Part shown: positions 27,035 to 35,335 of the stretch, in pieces
Layout of the letters: each line of letters opens with the position of its first letter
Numbering within the stretch: position 1 is the first letter of the stretch
Assembly (NCBI GenBank): GCA_964494475.1
Contig: CAZBRS010000040.1
Coordinates: 1 to 57,322 of the forward strand
Direction: 5' to 3'
Length of the DNA: 57,322 nt
Origin: CAZBRS01 sp964494475
GTDB taxonomy: Bacteria; Myxococcota_A; UBA9042; CAZBRS01
Position numbers and translations under genes: made by a program
The notes under the pieces: model-generated
Databases searched by the model: none
What the model saw: the letters and a program-made list of their open reading frames with translations, nothing else
Told to the model about the DNA's origin: nothing

Positions 27035-30000
27035 CTACTCGACCTGGAACTCGACGGGCGCGGTCTCGGTCTTCTTCGACGTGTCGTAGTACAGGTAGGC
27101 GCTGGACGAGCCCGCCTGGACCTTGACCGGGTACTTGGCCTGCAGATCGTAGCCGATCTCGAGGCTCTGGCCGGGCAGCAGCTTCTCGAGGTAGATGGTG
27201 ATCTGCTGACCGGGAAGCTCGAACTTCATGATCTGCTGGGCCTCGACCAGGGCCGCCAGCTTCTCGGTGAGCACGGTGAAGCCCGGGGGCACGCCCAGGT
27301 CGACCATGACCATGTCGAGCTGCGCCTCGGAGTTGTTCTTCACCGTCGCGGTGGCCGCCACCACGTCGTCGACAGCCAGGTGCGTCTTGTCGTAGGCCAC
27401 GTCGATGTCGAGCATCTCCCAACTGTCGAGCACGCCCGCGGCGATGGGCTCGAACCACGTCCAGACCACCTGGTACATGAGGTTGCCCGTGCCCTCGTAC
27501 TGGATCTCGACCGAGTTCGGGGTGACCGTGCTCGCCAGGCTGCCGAGCTCGAACTGATGGAAGACGTTGCGGTTCTCTTCGCTGATGGCCACGGTGCCGC
27601 CCAGGGCGCCGTTCACGTAGACCTCGACCAGGCCCTCGCCCTCCTCGGTCTTGTTGCCGAGCGACCCGATCATGGCACGCAGGGCCTGGATCGTGCCGTG
27701 GGTGGTGCCCCAGTTGCCGAAGCTGTCCTTGCTGCCGGCCAGCCACGCGATGCCGCCGCCCACCAGGTCGAGGTGCGCGCCCGACTTCTCGAAGGCCTGC
27801 AGCGCGTGCGCCGTGACCTCGAGGTTACCGGCGGGCTGATCGGTGCCCGTGCCGTCGCCGTCGGCGAAGTCGCCCTCCATGCCGCCCCAGCCGCCGTTGC
27901 CGCCCTCGAAGGTCCAGAAGACCTTGCCGTCCTGCTCCGTGGCGAGGTCGGCCAGGCGATCGAAGAGCGCGAGCGAGCGGGAGCTGTCGGGCTCGCTGGC
28001 CGCGAAGGCCAGGGCGATCAGCGACAGGCTGTACACGTCGGTGTCGGCCGCCACGGCGTAGGGAGCCAGCCAATCGTTGGCCGAGGCCACGGCCGAGGCC
28101 GCCTTGCCGCTCTCGCCGAGCGCCCACGACACGTAGGCCGTGGTCTTCACGTCGTCGTACTGCACGGTGGCGAACTCGCTGCCCTGGTCGGTGTGCCAGT
28201 GGCCGTCACCGGCCTGCGAGGTGAGCAGCCACGCCACGGTGCGGTCGATCACGGCCGCGTCGACCTCGATGACCGCGGCCATGTCCGAGAACTCGAACAC
28301 GCCCATGGCCGACAGGATCACGTTGGCAGGGCTGGGATCGCCGAACCACACGAAGCCTCCGCCCGAGCACTCGTAGGTGAGCAGGCGCTGGTAGCCCTGC
28401 TGCAGGAAGTCGACAGCCTTCAGCTCGATCTCGGGGTTGATCTGGCCCGACAGGCGCAGGTAGCGCGTGACGAGCGTGTTGGGCCAGTTGGTGGCCGTGG
28501 TCTGCTCGAAGCAGCCCGAGGGCATCTGCAGCATGCTGTCGAGCCCCTCGACGGCCTGGGCCATGATGCCCGGATAGACCTTCACGAGCAGCTCGTGGCT
28601 GTTGGGGATGAGCGTGTCGGGGTAGGCCGCCTCGACGGGCTCGGCGCCCTTCAGCATGCCGCTCTTCGACTCGCGCAGCTCCTTGCCGTCGGGCTTCACG
28701 AGCACCAGGCGCTGGATGGCGTCGCTCATGGCCGTGCCGAGGCCCGTGACCGTCAGCGCGTGCCAGCCGACCTCCTGCACCTTGACGGGGAACTGCACCA
28801 CCGTGACCTCGCCGGGCTCGACCTCGATCTGGGCCGAGCCGCTGCCCTGCAGGCTGTACCAGTCGCCGGGCTCGACCTCGAGGGTCACCGTCTGGGTGAT
28901 GGGCAGGTAGTTGTACACCGCCACGGGGAAGGTGACCTCGTCGCCGCGGGTCAGGGTGGCGGGGAAGTCGATGTCGACGAAGAAGTCCTGGAAGACCGTG
29001 ATGCCCGCCGTGGTCGAGCCGAGCAGGCCACCCGCCGTGTTGCCCACCGACGTGACGCGCCACTCGGTGATCGAGTCGGCCATGGTCAGCTGCACCTGAG
29101 CCTTGCCGGCCTCGTCGGTGAGGAGCGCGGGGTTCCAGTACAACGTCTCGGGGAAGTCCTTGCGCACCTTGGGCTTGTCCTCGCCGTCCTCGCCCTTGTC
29201 GTTCGGGTCGGTGGGGGGCTCGGCGCCCATGTCGGCCGAGGCCGAGGCGTCCTGGGCGCCGTCGTCCCAGCCACCACCGCCGGCCTGCGGGCCGCCGCCC
29301 TCGTTGGCGAAGTCGCCGTCCTCGCTGTAGTAGTAGCCCACTTCGATGCGCTGGCTCCAGTCGTCGGACGTGCCCACGATCTCGTCGGGGCCGGCCGAGC
29401 TGATCTTGGCGTCCCAGTAGTCGGGCACGTCGAACACGTACAGGTTGCCCCAGAAGTCGAAGAAGATGGTCTGGCTCTTCAGGTCGTCGGCCAGCGTGTC
29501 GTACGTCCAGAAGTTGTTCTCCATGAGCTTCTGCACGGCCGCCTGGATCTGCTTCACGTGCGCCTGGTACTCGGGCTGCAGCCTGGCGGGCAGCGCGGCC
29601 AGCGCGTCGGTCCAGCTCGACTTCTCGACGCCGCCCATGGTGCTCTGGTCGAGCGACGCGAAGGCCGCGCCGGCCACGGTCTGGCTCTCGGTGTCGTCGG
29701 GATCCGACGTCACGATGCCGCCGAAGTTGAAGCTGGCGCCGTGGATCTCGTACTTGGGCTTCTGGAGCTCCTCCTCGATGAGGAAGTAGGTCTCGAGCAG
29801 GCCGGGCTTCATCTCGGTGAGGGCGTAGACCGCCTCGTCGACGATCTGCACGCCCAGGGCGGCCTGGGCCGCGTTGCCGCCGCTGTCCTTGACCTCGAAG
29901 TCGAGGACGGCCGGCTGCCCGGGCTTGTAGGAGTCCTGGTCGGGGGTGATGGTGATCTCGAGCCCCTTGGCGTCCTTCACGAACACGAGCTTCTTGTCGC

Positions 30001-31924
30001 GCACGATGGCGGCGTCGCTCGTGACCAGGTAGGCCTCGATCACCAGGTCGCCCACCAGCGTGCCGTCGAGGTCGAGGTCGAGCCCCGCCATGCCGTCGGC
30101 CAGGTCGAGCGCCTCGGTCTTGGCGGTCTGGCCGTCCTTGATCACGTCGAGGAAGAGGCGGCCCGAGTGGTCGGTGGCGAGCACGCGCACCTTGACGGTC
30201 TCGCCCACGCGGTAGATGGACTTGTCGGTGCGCACCAGCACGCCGCCCTGGCTCTCGCCCGGCGAGAACGTGAAGGCCTGGCTGACGTGCAGGCCGTCCT
30301 CGGTCGACGCCGACACGGTGAAGCTCACGTCGCCCTGGGGCAGCACGCTGAACTGCCCGATGCCCGCGCCCACCACGCCCACCTCGGCCTGGCTGCCGCC
30401 CAGGTCGACCGCGAAGGTCACGTCGACGGGCGCGCCCAGCGGGTCGGTGGCGAACACGTAGATGGTGTTGTCGAGGCCGGGCACGAGCTCGCCGGACTCG
30501 GGGATGGCCACCAGGTTCACGGGAGCCTTGGCCACCACCACCGACACATACTTGGTCTCGGTGTGCAGGGCGCCGTCGGTGACCGCCACCTCGAGGGTGA
30601 CGAGGGCGTTGCCGCTCTCGAGATCCTGGCCCACCAGGTAGGAGGGCAGCGCGAGCTCGAAGTCGTAGAGGCCCGAGGCGTTGGTCACGCCCGACAGGGT
30701 CTGGAAGTCGGTGAAGCCGATGTCGAAGGCCGAGGCCTTGACGGTGACCTGGCCGCCCTCGACCGCCTTGCCGAAGAAGTAGCGCGCGTTGACCACGCCC
30801 GACAGCGTGTCGCCGGCCAGGTAGAAGGTCTTGTCGAGGGTGGTGGTCACGCCGAACTTGGGCAGCGCGTAGTAGGTCACGGGCACGGTCTTCGAGGTCG
30901 ACGTGGCCCCCATGATGGCCGTGATCTCGTAAGAGCCCATGTTGACCTGGCTCGCGATCTGGAAGCGCGTGGCCGCGATGCCGAAGGCGTTGGTCTTCTC
31001 GTACTTGCGGAAGACCATGTTGCCCTTGCCGTCCTTGATCTCGAAGGTCACGTCCTGGTCGGCGTCGGCCTGGAGGTTCGGCTTGCGCAGCACCAGGGCG
31101 CGGATGTCCATCTTCTGGCCCGGCTTGTACATGGGCTTGTCGGTGGTGACCAGCACGCGCGCGGTGCGCACCACGCTGACGTCGTCCTCGACCTGGCCCA
31201 CGATGTAGCCCTGGCTGCTCGACGAGGCGGTCAGGGCGTACTCGCCCACCTGCTGCGCCGGCAGATCGAACACGGCCGTGCCCGACTCGTTGGTGGTGGC
31301 CTCGATCGTAGAGATGGGCTCGCCCAGCCCGTCCTCGAGCTTCTCGCGCAGCTCGAGCTTCACGGGCATGTCGGCCAGAGGCTCGTTGCGGGTCGGGTCG
31401 ATGAGGAAGACGCGCACCTTGGCGGCCCCGTCGGCGTACAGCGTGGACGGGAAGCGCGTGCGCAGGTCGAACTTCGGCAGGCTGAAGAACAGGCTGCGCA
31501 CGCCCGACAGCTCGTGATCGTTCCACGTGACGCCGTACTTCACGAGGTGCAGCACCTCCTCCTCGCCCGCCTCGGGCAGCTCGGTCGCGTCGAGCGTGAC
31601 GCGCACGAAGCCGTCGTCGGTCAGCGAGAACGAGTCGTCGCCCGACGTGAGCGACGCGCCGTCGAGGTCGACGATGGCCGCGTACGCCGTGCCCTTGAGC
31701 GCTCCGCCCGACAACTTCTTCAACGGGATGTCGATGTGCAGGTCGGCCCCGTCGACGGTCGCGCGGATGCGCGGCTCGTCGATGGACAACACGCCCGGGA
31801 TGGACAGGTTGTCCTTGTTCCCGACGGCGGGGTCGGTCTGGTTCGGGTTGATCGAGTTGCCGTCGCTGCCGCAAGCGACGGCGGCGAGGACGAGGAAGAG
31901 CACGAGCGACAGATAGCGGGTCAT
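27035..31924 (-). CDS. Thioester-containing alpha-2-macroglobulin lipoprotein
   Basis: 1629 residues from the ATG at 31924 (AGGAGG upstream). Lipobox AVACGSD, so anchored to a membrane. Several MG-type beta domains cover about residues 50-640 (TTDKPMYKPGQKMDIRALVL is the hallmark A2M_N strand). An Asp/Gly-rich bait-like linker lies at ~870-930, then the A2M core (TVFQDFFVDIDFPATLTRGD). The thioester MPSGCFEQ has Cys1138 and Gln1141, followed by the alpha/alpha toroid and a receptor-binding-like C-terminus. The layout is closer to animal A2M than to the short bacterial YfhM type, and there is no pbpC neighbour. It should trap proteases at the cell surface. Transcription appears to use a sigma-54-type promoter. 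Confidence 0.92.
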   Translation of the reverse strand: MTRYLSLVLFLVLAAVACGSDGNSINPNQTDPAVGNKDNLSIPGVLSIDEPRIRATVDGADLHIDIPLKKLSGGALKGTAYAAIVDLDGASLTSGDDSFSLTDDGFVRVTLDATELPEAGEEEVLHLVKYGVTWNDHELSGVRSLFFSLPKFDLRTRFPSTLYADGAAKVRVFLIDPTRNEPLADMPVKLELREKLEDGLGEPISTIEATTNESGTAVFDLPAQQVGEYALTASSSSQGYIVGQVEDDVSVVRTARVLVTTDKPMYKPGQKMDIRALVLRKPNLQADADQDVTFEIKDGKGNMVFRKYEKTNAFGIAATRFQIASQVNMGSYEITAIMGATSTSKTVPVTYYALPKFGVTTTLDKTFYLAGDTLSGVVNARYFFGKAVEGGQVTVKASAFDIGFTDFQTLSGVTNASGLYDFELALPSYLVGQDLESGNALVTLEVAVTDGALHTETKYVSVVVAKAPVNLVAIPESGELVPGLDNTIYVFATDPLGAPVDVTFAVDLGGSQAEVGVVGAGIGQFSVLPQGDVSFTVSASTEDGLHVSQAFTFSPGESQGGVLVRTDKSIYRVGETVKVRVLATDHSGRLFLDVIKDGQTAKTEALDLADGMAGLDLDLDGTLVGDLVIEAYLVTSDAAIVRDKKLVFVKDAKGLEITITPDQDSYKPGQPAVLDFEVKDSGGNAAQAALGVQIVDEAVYALTEMKPGLLETYFLIEEELQKPKYEIHGASFNFGGIVTSDPDDTESQTVAGAAFASLDQSTMGGVEKSSWTDALAALPARLQPEYQAHVKQIQAAVQKLMENNFWTYDTLADDLKSQTIFFDFWGNLYVFDVPDYWDAKISSAGPDEIVGTSDDWSQRIEVGYYYSEDGDFANEGGGPQAGGGGWDDGAQDASASADMGAEPPTDPNDKGEDGEDKPKVRKDFPETLYWNPALLTDEAGKAQVQLTMADSITEWRVTSVGNTAGGLLGSTTAGITVFQDFFVDIDFPATLTRGDEVTFPVAVYNYLPITQTVTLEVEPGDWYSLQGSGSAQIEVEPGEVTVVQFPVKVQEVGWHALTVTGLGTAMSDAIQRLVLVKPDGKELRESKSGMLKGAEPVEAAYPDTLIPNSHELLVKVYPGIMAQAVEGLDSMLQMPSGCFEQTTATNWPNTLVTRYLRLSGQINPEIELKAVDFLQQGYQRLLTYECSGGGFVWFGDPSPANVILSAMGVFEFSDMAAVIEVDAAVIDRTVAWLLTSQAGDGHWHTDQGSEFATVQYDDVKTTAYVSWALGESGKAASAVASANDWLAPYAVAADTDVYSLSLIALAFAASEPDSSRSLALFDRLADLATEQDGKVFWTFEGGNGGWGGMEGDFADGDGTGTDQPAGNLEVTAHALQAFEKSGAHLDLVGGGIAWLAGSKDSFGNWGTTHGTIQALRAMIGSLGNKTEEGEGLVEVYVNGALGGTVAISEENRNVFHQFELGSLASTVTPNSVEIQYEGTGNLMYQVVWTWFEPIAAGVLDSWEMLDIDVAYDKTHLAVDDVVAATATVKNNSEAQLDMVMVDLGVPPGFTVLTEKLAALVEAQQIMKFELPGQQITIYLEKLLPGQSLEIGYDLQAKYPVKVQAGSSSAYLYYDTSKKTETAPVEFQVE

Positions 31925-31965
31925 GGGGGCCTCCTGCGGTCATACCTGGGTCCGGGGAGTGTATA

Positions 31966-31982
31966 TGCAAGGGGGGTGCCAG
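31966..31982 (-). promoter_or_regulatory. Sigma-54 (-24/-12) promoter upstream of the alpha-2-macroglobulin gene
   Basis: The minus strand reads CTGGCAC-CCCCC-TTGCA (31982 to 31966), a full match to the sigma-54 core YTGGCAC-N5-TTGCW. Predicted start near 31955, about 30 bp before the ATG. Sigma-54 promoters need an activating enhancer-binding protein; no such gene or enhancer is visible here. Confidence 0.6.
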
Positions 31983-32183
31983 GGTCGGCTGGAGCGCTCG
32001 GGGGGCGGTGACGGGGAGTTTCAGGGCGCGGAAGGGAGGGGCCGAATGTGTGGCGTTTTTCTACAGTCCGGGCAGGGGTGACACACGGTAGACTCTCACG
32101 GCCCAGGCCGTCCGACACTGGCAAGCGAAGCCCGTTGACACGTGCCGCGCGTTCGTGTTTGTGACCGGGTGAGGAGGCCTCGC

Positions 32184-33014
32184 ATGGATGACCTGCCGAC
32201 CCTGCTCTGCCGGCCCGAGTTCCCGCGCTCGGCGGCGTACGACCCCTCGTGGATGCTCGAGCACCAGATGGGCCCCAACGCGCTCTGGCTGGTCGAGTGG
32301 CTCTGTGAGCGGCTGGACCTCGCGCCCGGGATGCGCGTGCTCGACCTGGGGTGCGGCAAGGGGATGACCAGCGTGTTCCTGGCGCGCGAGTTCGGCGTGC
32401 GCGTGTGGGCCGCCGATCTGTGGATGGACCCCGACGCGACGTGGCGGCGGGTAGTCGAGGCCGGGTGCGCCGACCTCGTGTGCCCCCTGCGGGCCGAGGC
32501 CCACGCGCTGCCGTTCGCGGCCGGCTTCTTCGACGCCGTGGTCTCGATCGACGCGTACCAGTACTTCGGCACCGACGAACTGTACGTCGACTACCTGGGT
32601 CGCTTCCTACGCCCCGGCGGCCGACTGGGCGTGGTGGTCGCCGGCCTCTCGGCGCCGCTCGATCAGGGGGTGCCGGCGCACCTGACGAGTCCCCAGGCCA
32701 ACGGCAAGGTGTTCTGGGAGGACTCGTGCCGCAGCTTCAAGACGGCCGCCTTCTGGCGCGACCTGTGGGCACGCGCGGCTGTCGTGACCGGGGTCGAGGT
32801 CGACACGCTCCCGGACGGCTGGCGGCACTGGCGCGACTTCGAGCTCGCGCTGGAGCGGGCCGGCAAGAGCCTGTTCCCCTCCGACGCCGAGGCCCTGGAC
32901 CGCGACGCGGGTCGCAGCTTGGGCTTCCACCGACTGGTCGCCCGCCGCAGCGAGGCGGGCGGCGAGAACCTCTACGACCCGGCCCTGGGCGTGCGCTTCG
33001 GCGTGGACCGCTGA
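32184..33014 (+). CDS. Class I SAM-dependent methyltransferase
   Basis: 276 residues from the ATG at 32184, with GAGGAGG 8 bases upstream. Motif I VLDLGCGKGMTSVFLA, an acidic post-I residue (WAADLWMD), the DAVVSIDAYQYFG post-motif and LRPGGRLGVVV are all typical of small-molecule methyltransferases (UbiE/MethyltransF_11 type). The substrate cannot be inferred. A TTGACA lies about 50 bp upstream. It is followed 25 bp later by a small membrane protein gene, possibly in the same transcript. Confidence 0.88.
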   Translation: MDDLPTLLCRPEFPRSAAYDPSWMLEHQMGPNALWLVEWLCERLDLAPGMRVLDLGCGKGMTSVFLAREFGVRVWAADLWMDPDATWRRVVEAGCADLVCPLRAEAHALPFAAGFFDAVVSIDAYQYFGTDELYVDYLGRFLRPGGRLGVVVAGLSAPLDQGVPAHLTSPQANGKVFWEDSCRSFKTAAFWRDLWARAAVVTGVEVDTLPDGWRHWRDFELALERAGKSLFPSDAEALDRDAGRSLGFHRLVARRSEAGGENLYDPALGVRFGVDR

Positions 33015-33039
33015 CGCCCGCGCCGCGAAGGAGACGCTC

Positions 33040-33603
33040 ATGACCGACGACGAACAGACCTTCTCACTGAAGCCCTGGCGCAGCCAATGGGCCCACCTGC
33101 CCCTGTCGTTCGCGCCCTTCGCCGTGATGTTGCCGCTGATGCTCCTGGCGAGTTGGCTGCAGACGCGCGGCCTGGAGCAGGTCGCGACCACGCTCGGCTG
33201 GGTCGCGGGCCTCGGCTTCGCGGGGATGGTGTTCGCCATCCCGCTGAGCTGGAGGCGCCTGCAGAGCCGCGGCGCCGTGGTGCTGCGGCTGGGCCGGGGC
33301 CACGCCGAGCTGTCGACCCCGGACGGGCGGTCGCTGGCGGTGACGGCGCTGACCCCGGAGAGCGTCCGCTTCGGGGTCTTCGAGTACATGGTCACCTACC
33401 GCCACGCCCGGGGTCCGTACCGCTCCCCGCTGGTCGAGATCGCCTTCCCGGAGCGACGGCTCGTGATCGGAGGCGAGAGCGTGGCCGCCGGCGCCGAGGG
33501 GACCCCCGAGGCGAAGCCGGGCTTCCTGGTCGCGGCGGCCGACTGGGCCCGGCTGGTGGCCGCGCTCACTCGGCCAGAAGCTCGAAGTCGCCGCCCAGGG
33601 TGA
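33040..33603 (+). CDS. Small membrane protein, unknown
   Basis: 187 residues. Two adjacent hydrophobic helices (LSFAPFAVMLPLMLLASWL and a second around residues 48-68) are followed by a soluble beta-rich domain of ~110 residues with a GESV and AAADW segment. No family was recognised. GGAG sits upstream of the ATG. Its last 38 bp overlap the convergent gene ending at 33566. Confidence 0.65.
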   Translation: MTDDEQTFSLKPWRSQWAHLPLSFAPFAVMLPLMLLASWLQTRGLEQVATTLGWVAGLGFAGMVFAIPLSWRRLQSRGAVVLRLGRGHAELSTPDGRSLAVTALTPESVRFGVFEYMVTYRHARGPYRSPLVEIAFPERRLVIGGESVAAGAEGTPEAKPGFLVAAADWARLVAALTRPEARSRRPG

Positions 33604-34831
33604 CGACGGTTTCGCGCCCTGCGTCACCGGCCAGGGGGATGGAGAGGCCGAGGTCGAGGCTGGAGCCGTCGGTCGCGGGCAGGCTGATCTCGACGCGCGC
33701 GTCGAACTGGTCGTCGTGGTCGACCAGGGCGCCGTCGCCGTTCTTCACGTTCTGCACGCCACGAACGCCGACCGCCAGGCGCCAGGCCCCCGCCTCGCGG
33801 ACCGAGCGCCACTCGACCGCGCCACCGTACTCGGCGGAGTGCACCGTGGGCGCGCCGACCAGCGCGGCCCTCACGTAGCCGACGCGCGCCCGCAGGCCCA
33901 CGGTCTGCGTGTCCGACAGCAGCCAGCGGTAGCCGGCGGCGGCGGCCACCGCCAACGTCTTGCCGCGCTCCCCCGCGACGCCCTTCAGCGAGGGATCGCC
34001 CATCTCGTAGCGCGCGTCGACGCCCAGGTAGCTGCGATCGCTCTCCTCGCGCAGGCGCCGCCGGGCCTCGCGGGCCAGCGCCAGCGCGGCGGCGAGCCGC
34101 ACGCCGTCGACGCCGCACGCGGCCAGCACGTCGACCCCCGCGGCCGCCGCCGCGGCGCAGGCCTCGAGGTCGATGGAGCCGTCGGCGAAGCCTAGCTGCA
34201 GGCGCTGCAGCACCTCGGACTCGGCGCCGAAGAGCACGTCGTGGGCGGCGGCGACGTCGCGCGCGCCCGAGGCCATGGCCGCCCCGTTGGCCCAGCCGAG
34301 GGCGTTCACGCGCAGGGTGAGGCCCAGGTAGTCGACCTTGCTGTCGGGCGTGGGCGCGGCGGCCACGACGGGCACGGTCACGGCCAGATCGGCCGCCCGG
34401 CCCCAGGCGGCGAAGGCCGGCGAGTCCTCGGCGAGGAACAGCGCCACGGGGTTCAGCGCCACGGTGGCGAAAAGGCTGGTGCCGGCCGCGCCCTCGGCGG
34501 CCGACAGGCGGACGCCGCCGAGCCCCAGGGGATAGGCGGCCTGCACCACGCTGCTGTCGGCCTGGCCCGCGGGCGCGCCCGCCGCGTCGGAGGCCCGCGA
34601 CTGCAGCTCGGACGGGGCCGGGACCAGCGCGCGGTCGGCGGCCGCGCGCAGGGCGTCCTCGACCCGCACCGACAGCTTGCTGCACGCCGCGCCGGCCGGG
34701 GCCTTCTGCCCGAAGGCCGAGCTCAACGCGGAGGCGCAGCGCGCCTCGGCCTCCTGGGCCGCGCCACGCGACGGCGTGCCCACCAACATCAGCAGGAACC
34801 CCGGGAGCACGAAGAAGCGGGCGATCGGCAT
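33566..34831 (-). CDS. Exported protein, possible outer-membrane barrel, unknown
   Basis: 421 residues from the ATG at 34831 (GGAGG upstream). Signal peptide MPIARFFVLPGFLLMLVGTP with a probable AxA-type cleavage before QEAEARC. The middle is Ala-rich and helical with a few cysteines (AAAGVDVLAACGVDG). The C-terminal ~150 residues show short amphipathic strands (YLGVDARYEMG, VGLRARVGYVRAAL, DARVEISLPA) ending LGGDFELLAE, compatible with a small barrel. No family was recognised. It follows a 107-residue gene at 15 bp, likely one operon. Confidence 0.65.
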   Translation of the reverse strand: MPIARFFVLPGFLLMLVGTPSRGAAQEAEARCASALSSAFGQKAPAGAACSKLSVRVEDALRAAADRALVPAPSELQSRASDAAGAPAGQADSSVVQAAYPLGLGGVRLSAAEGAAGTSLFATVALNPVALFLAEDSPAFAAWGRAADLAVTVPVVAAAPTPDSKVDYLGLTLRVNALGWANGAAMASGARDVAAAHDVLFGAESEVLQRLQLGFADGSIDLEACAAAAAAGVDVLAACGVDGVRLAAALALAREARRRLREESDRSYLGVDARYEMGDPSLKGVAGERGKTLAVAAAAGYRWLLSDTQTVGLRARVGYVRAALVGAPTVHSAEYGGAVEWRSVREAGAWRLAVGVRGVQNVKNGDGALVDHDDQFDARVEISLPATDGSSLDLGLSIPLAGDAGRETVVTLGGDFELLAE

Positions 34832-34845
34832 GGCGCGCCTCCGTG

Positions 34846-35169
34846 TCAGGAGAGGAAGGCCGACCAGCTCTCGTCGGCCGTCACGGTCTTCGAGTACCGG
34901 TGCGCGGCGTCCTGGCTGACGGTGACCGTGAGCCGGTTGCTCCCCGCGTCGGGAAGATCGAGCTCGAGACGCAGCGCGTCGCCGCACGGCGTGCTCCATT
35001 CGTACACGCGGCGTTCGCGGGGTCCGAGCTTCAGCACGGCCAGCGTGGGCGGCGTGGGAGCCCCCGAGCCGATGGCGCCGAGCACCACGCAACTGGTCGC
35101 GCTGTTCGCCCCGGCCTCGACGGTCACGGTGATCGGAGAGCTCTTCAGGAAGTCGCCGATGTAGGCCAT
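34846..35169 (-). CDS. Hypothetical 107-residue protein
   Basis: A single beta-rich domain without signal peptide or membrane segment; it ends close to the start of the downstream exported protein and is divergent from the Cys-repeat lipoprotein. The ATG at 35169 has GGGCG-type, not strong, Shine-Dalgarno sequence. Two cysteines (TSCVV, STPCGD) could pair. No family was recognised. Confidence 0.55.
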   Translation of the reverse strand: MAYIGDFLKSSPITVTVEAGANSATSCVVLGAIGSGAPTPPTLAVLKLGPRERRVYEWSTPCGDALRLELDLPDAGSNRLTVTVSQDAAHRYSKTVTADESWSAFLS

Positions 35170-35278
35170 GTTCGCCCTACCCCGTTCTGTCCGCGAGTCG
35201 AGCCATTGTCAGCCCCGGGCGACCGTGGTGTCAACCCCGACCGTGGCGGCCCCGGGCATCGAGAACTACCCGGGCCAA

Positions 35279-35307
35279 TTGACGCGACCCCGCGAACCCC
35301 GTACGTT
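35279..35307 (+). promoter_or_regulatory. Candidate promoter of the MopE-like lipoprotein gene
   Basis: TTGACG (35279-35284), 17-bp spacer, TACGTT (35302-35307), with the ATG 28 bp later. No Shine-Dalgarno is evident before the ATG. Confidence 0.35.
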
Positions 35308-35335
35308 TCCATGCAAACCTGTCGGTGTGCGTGCC

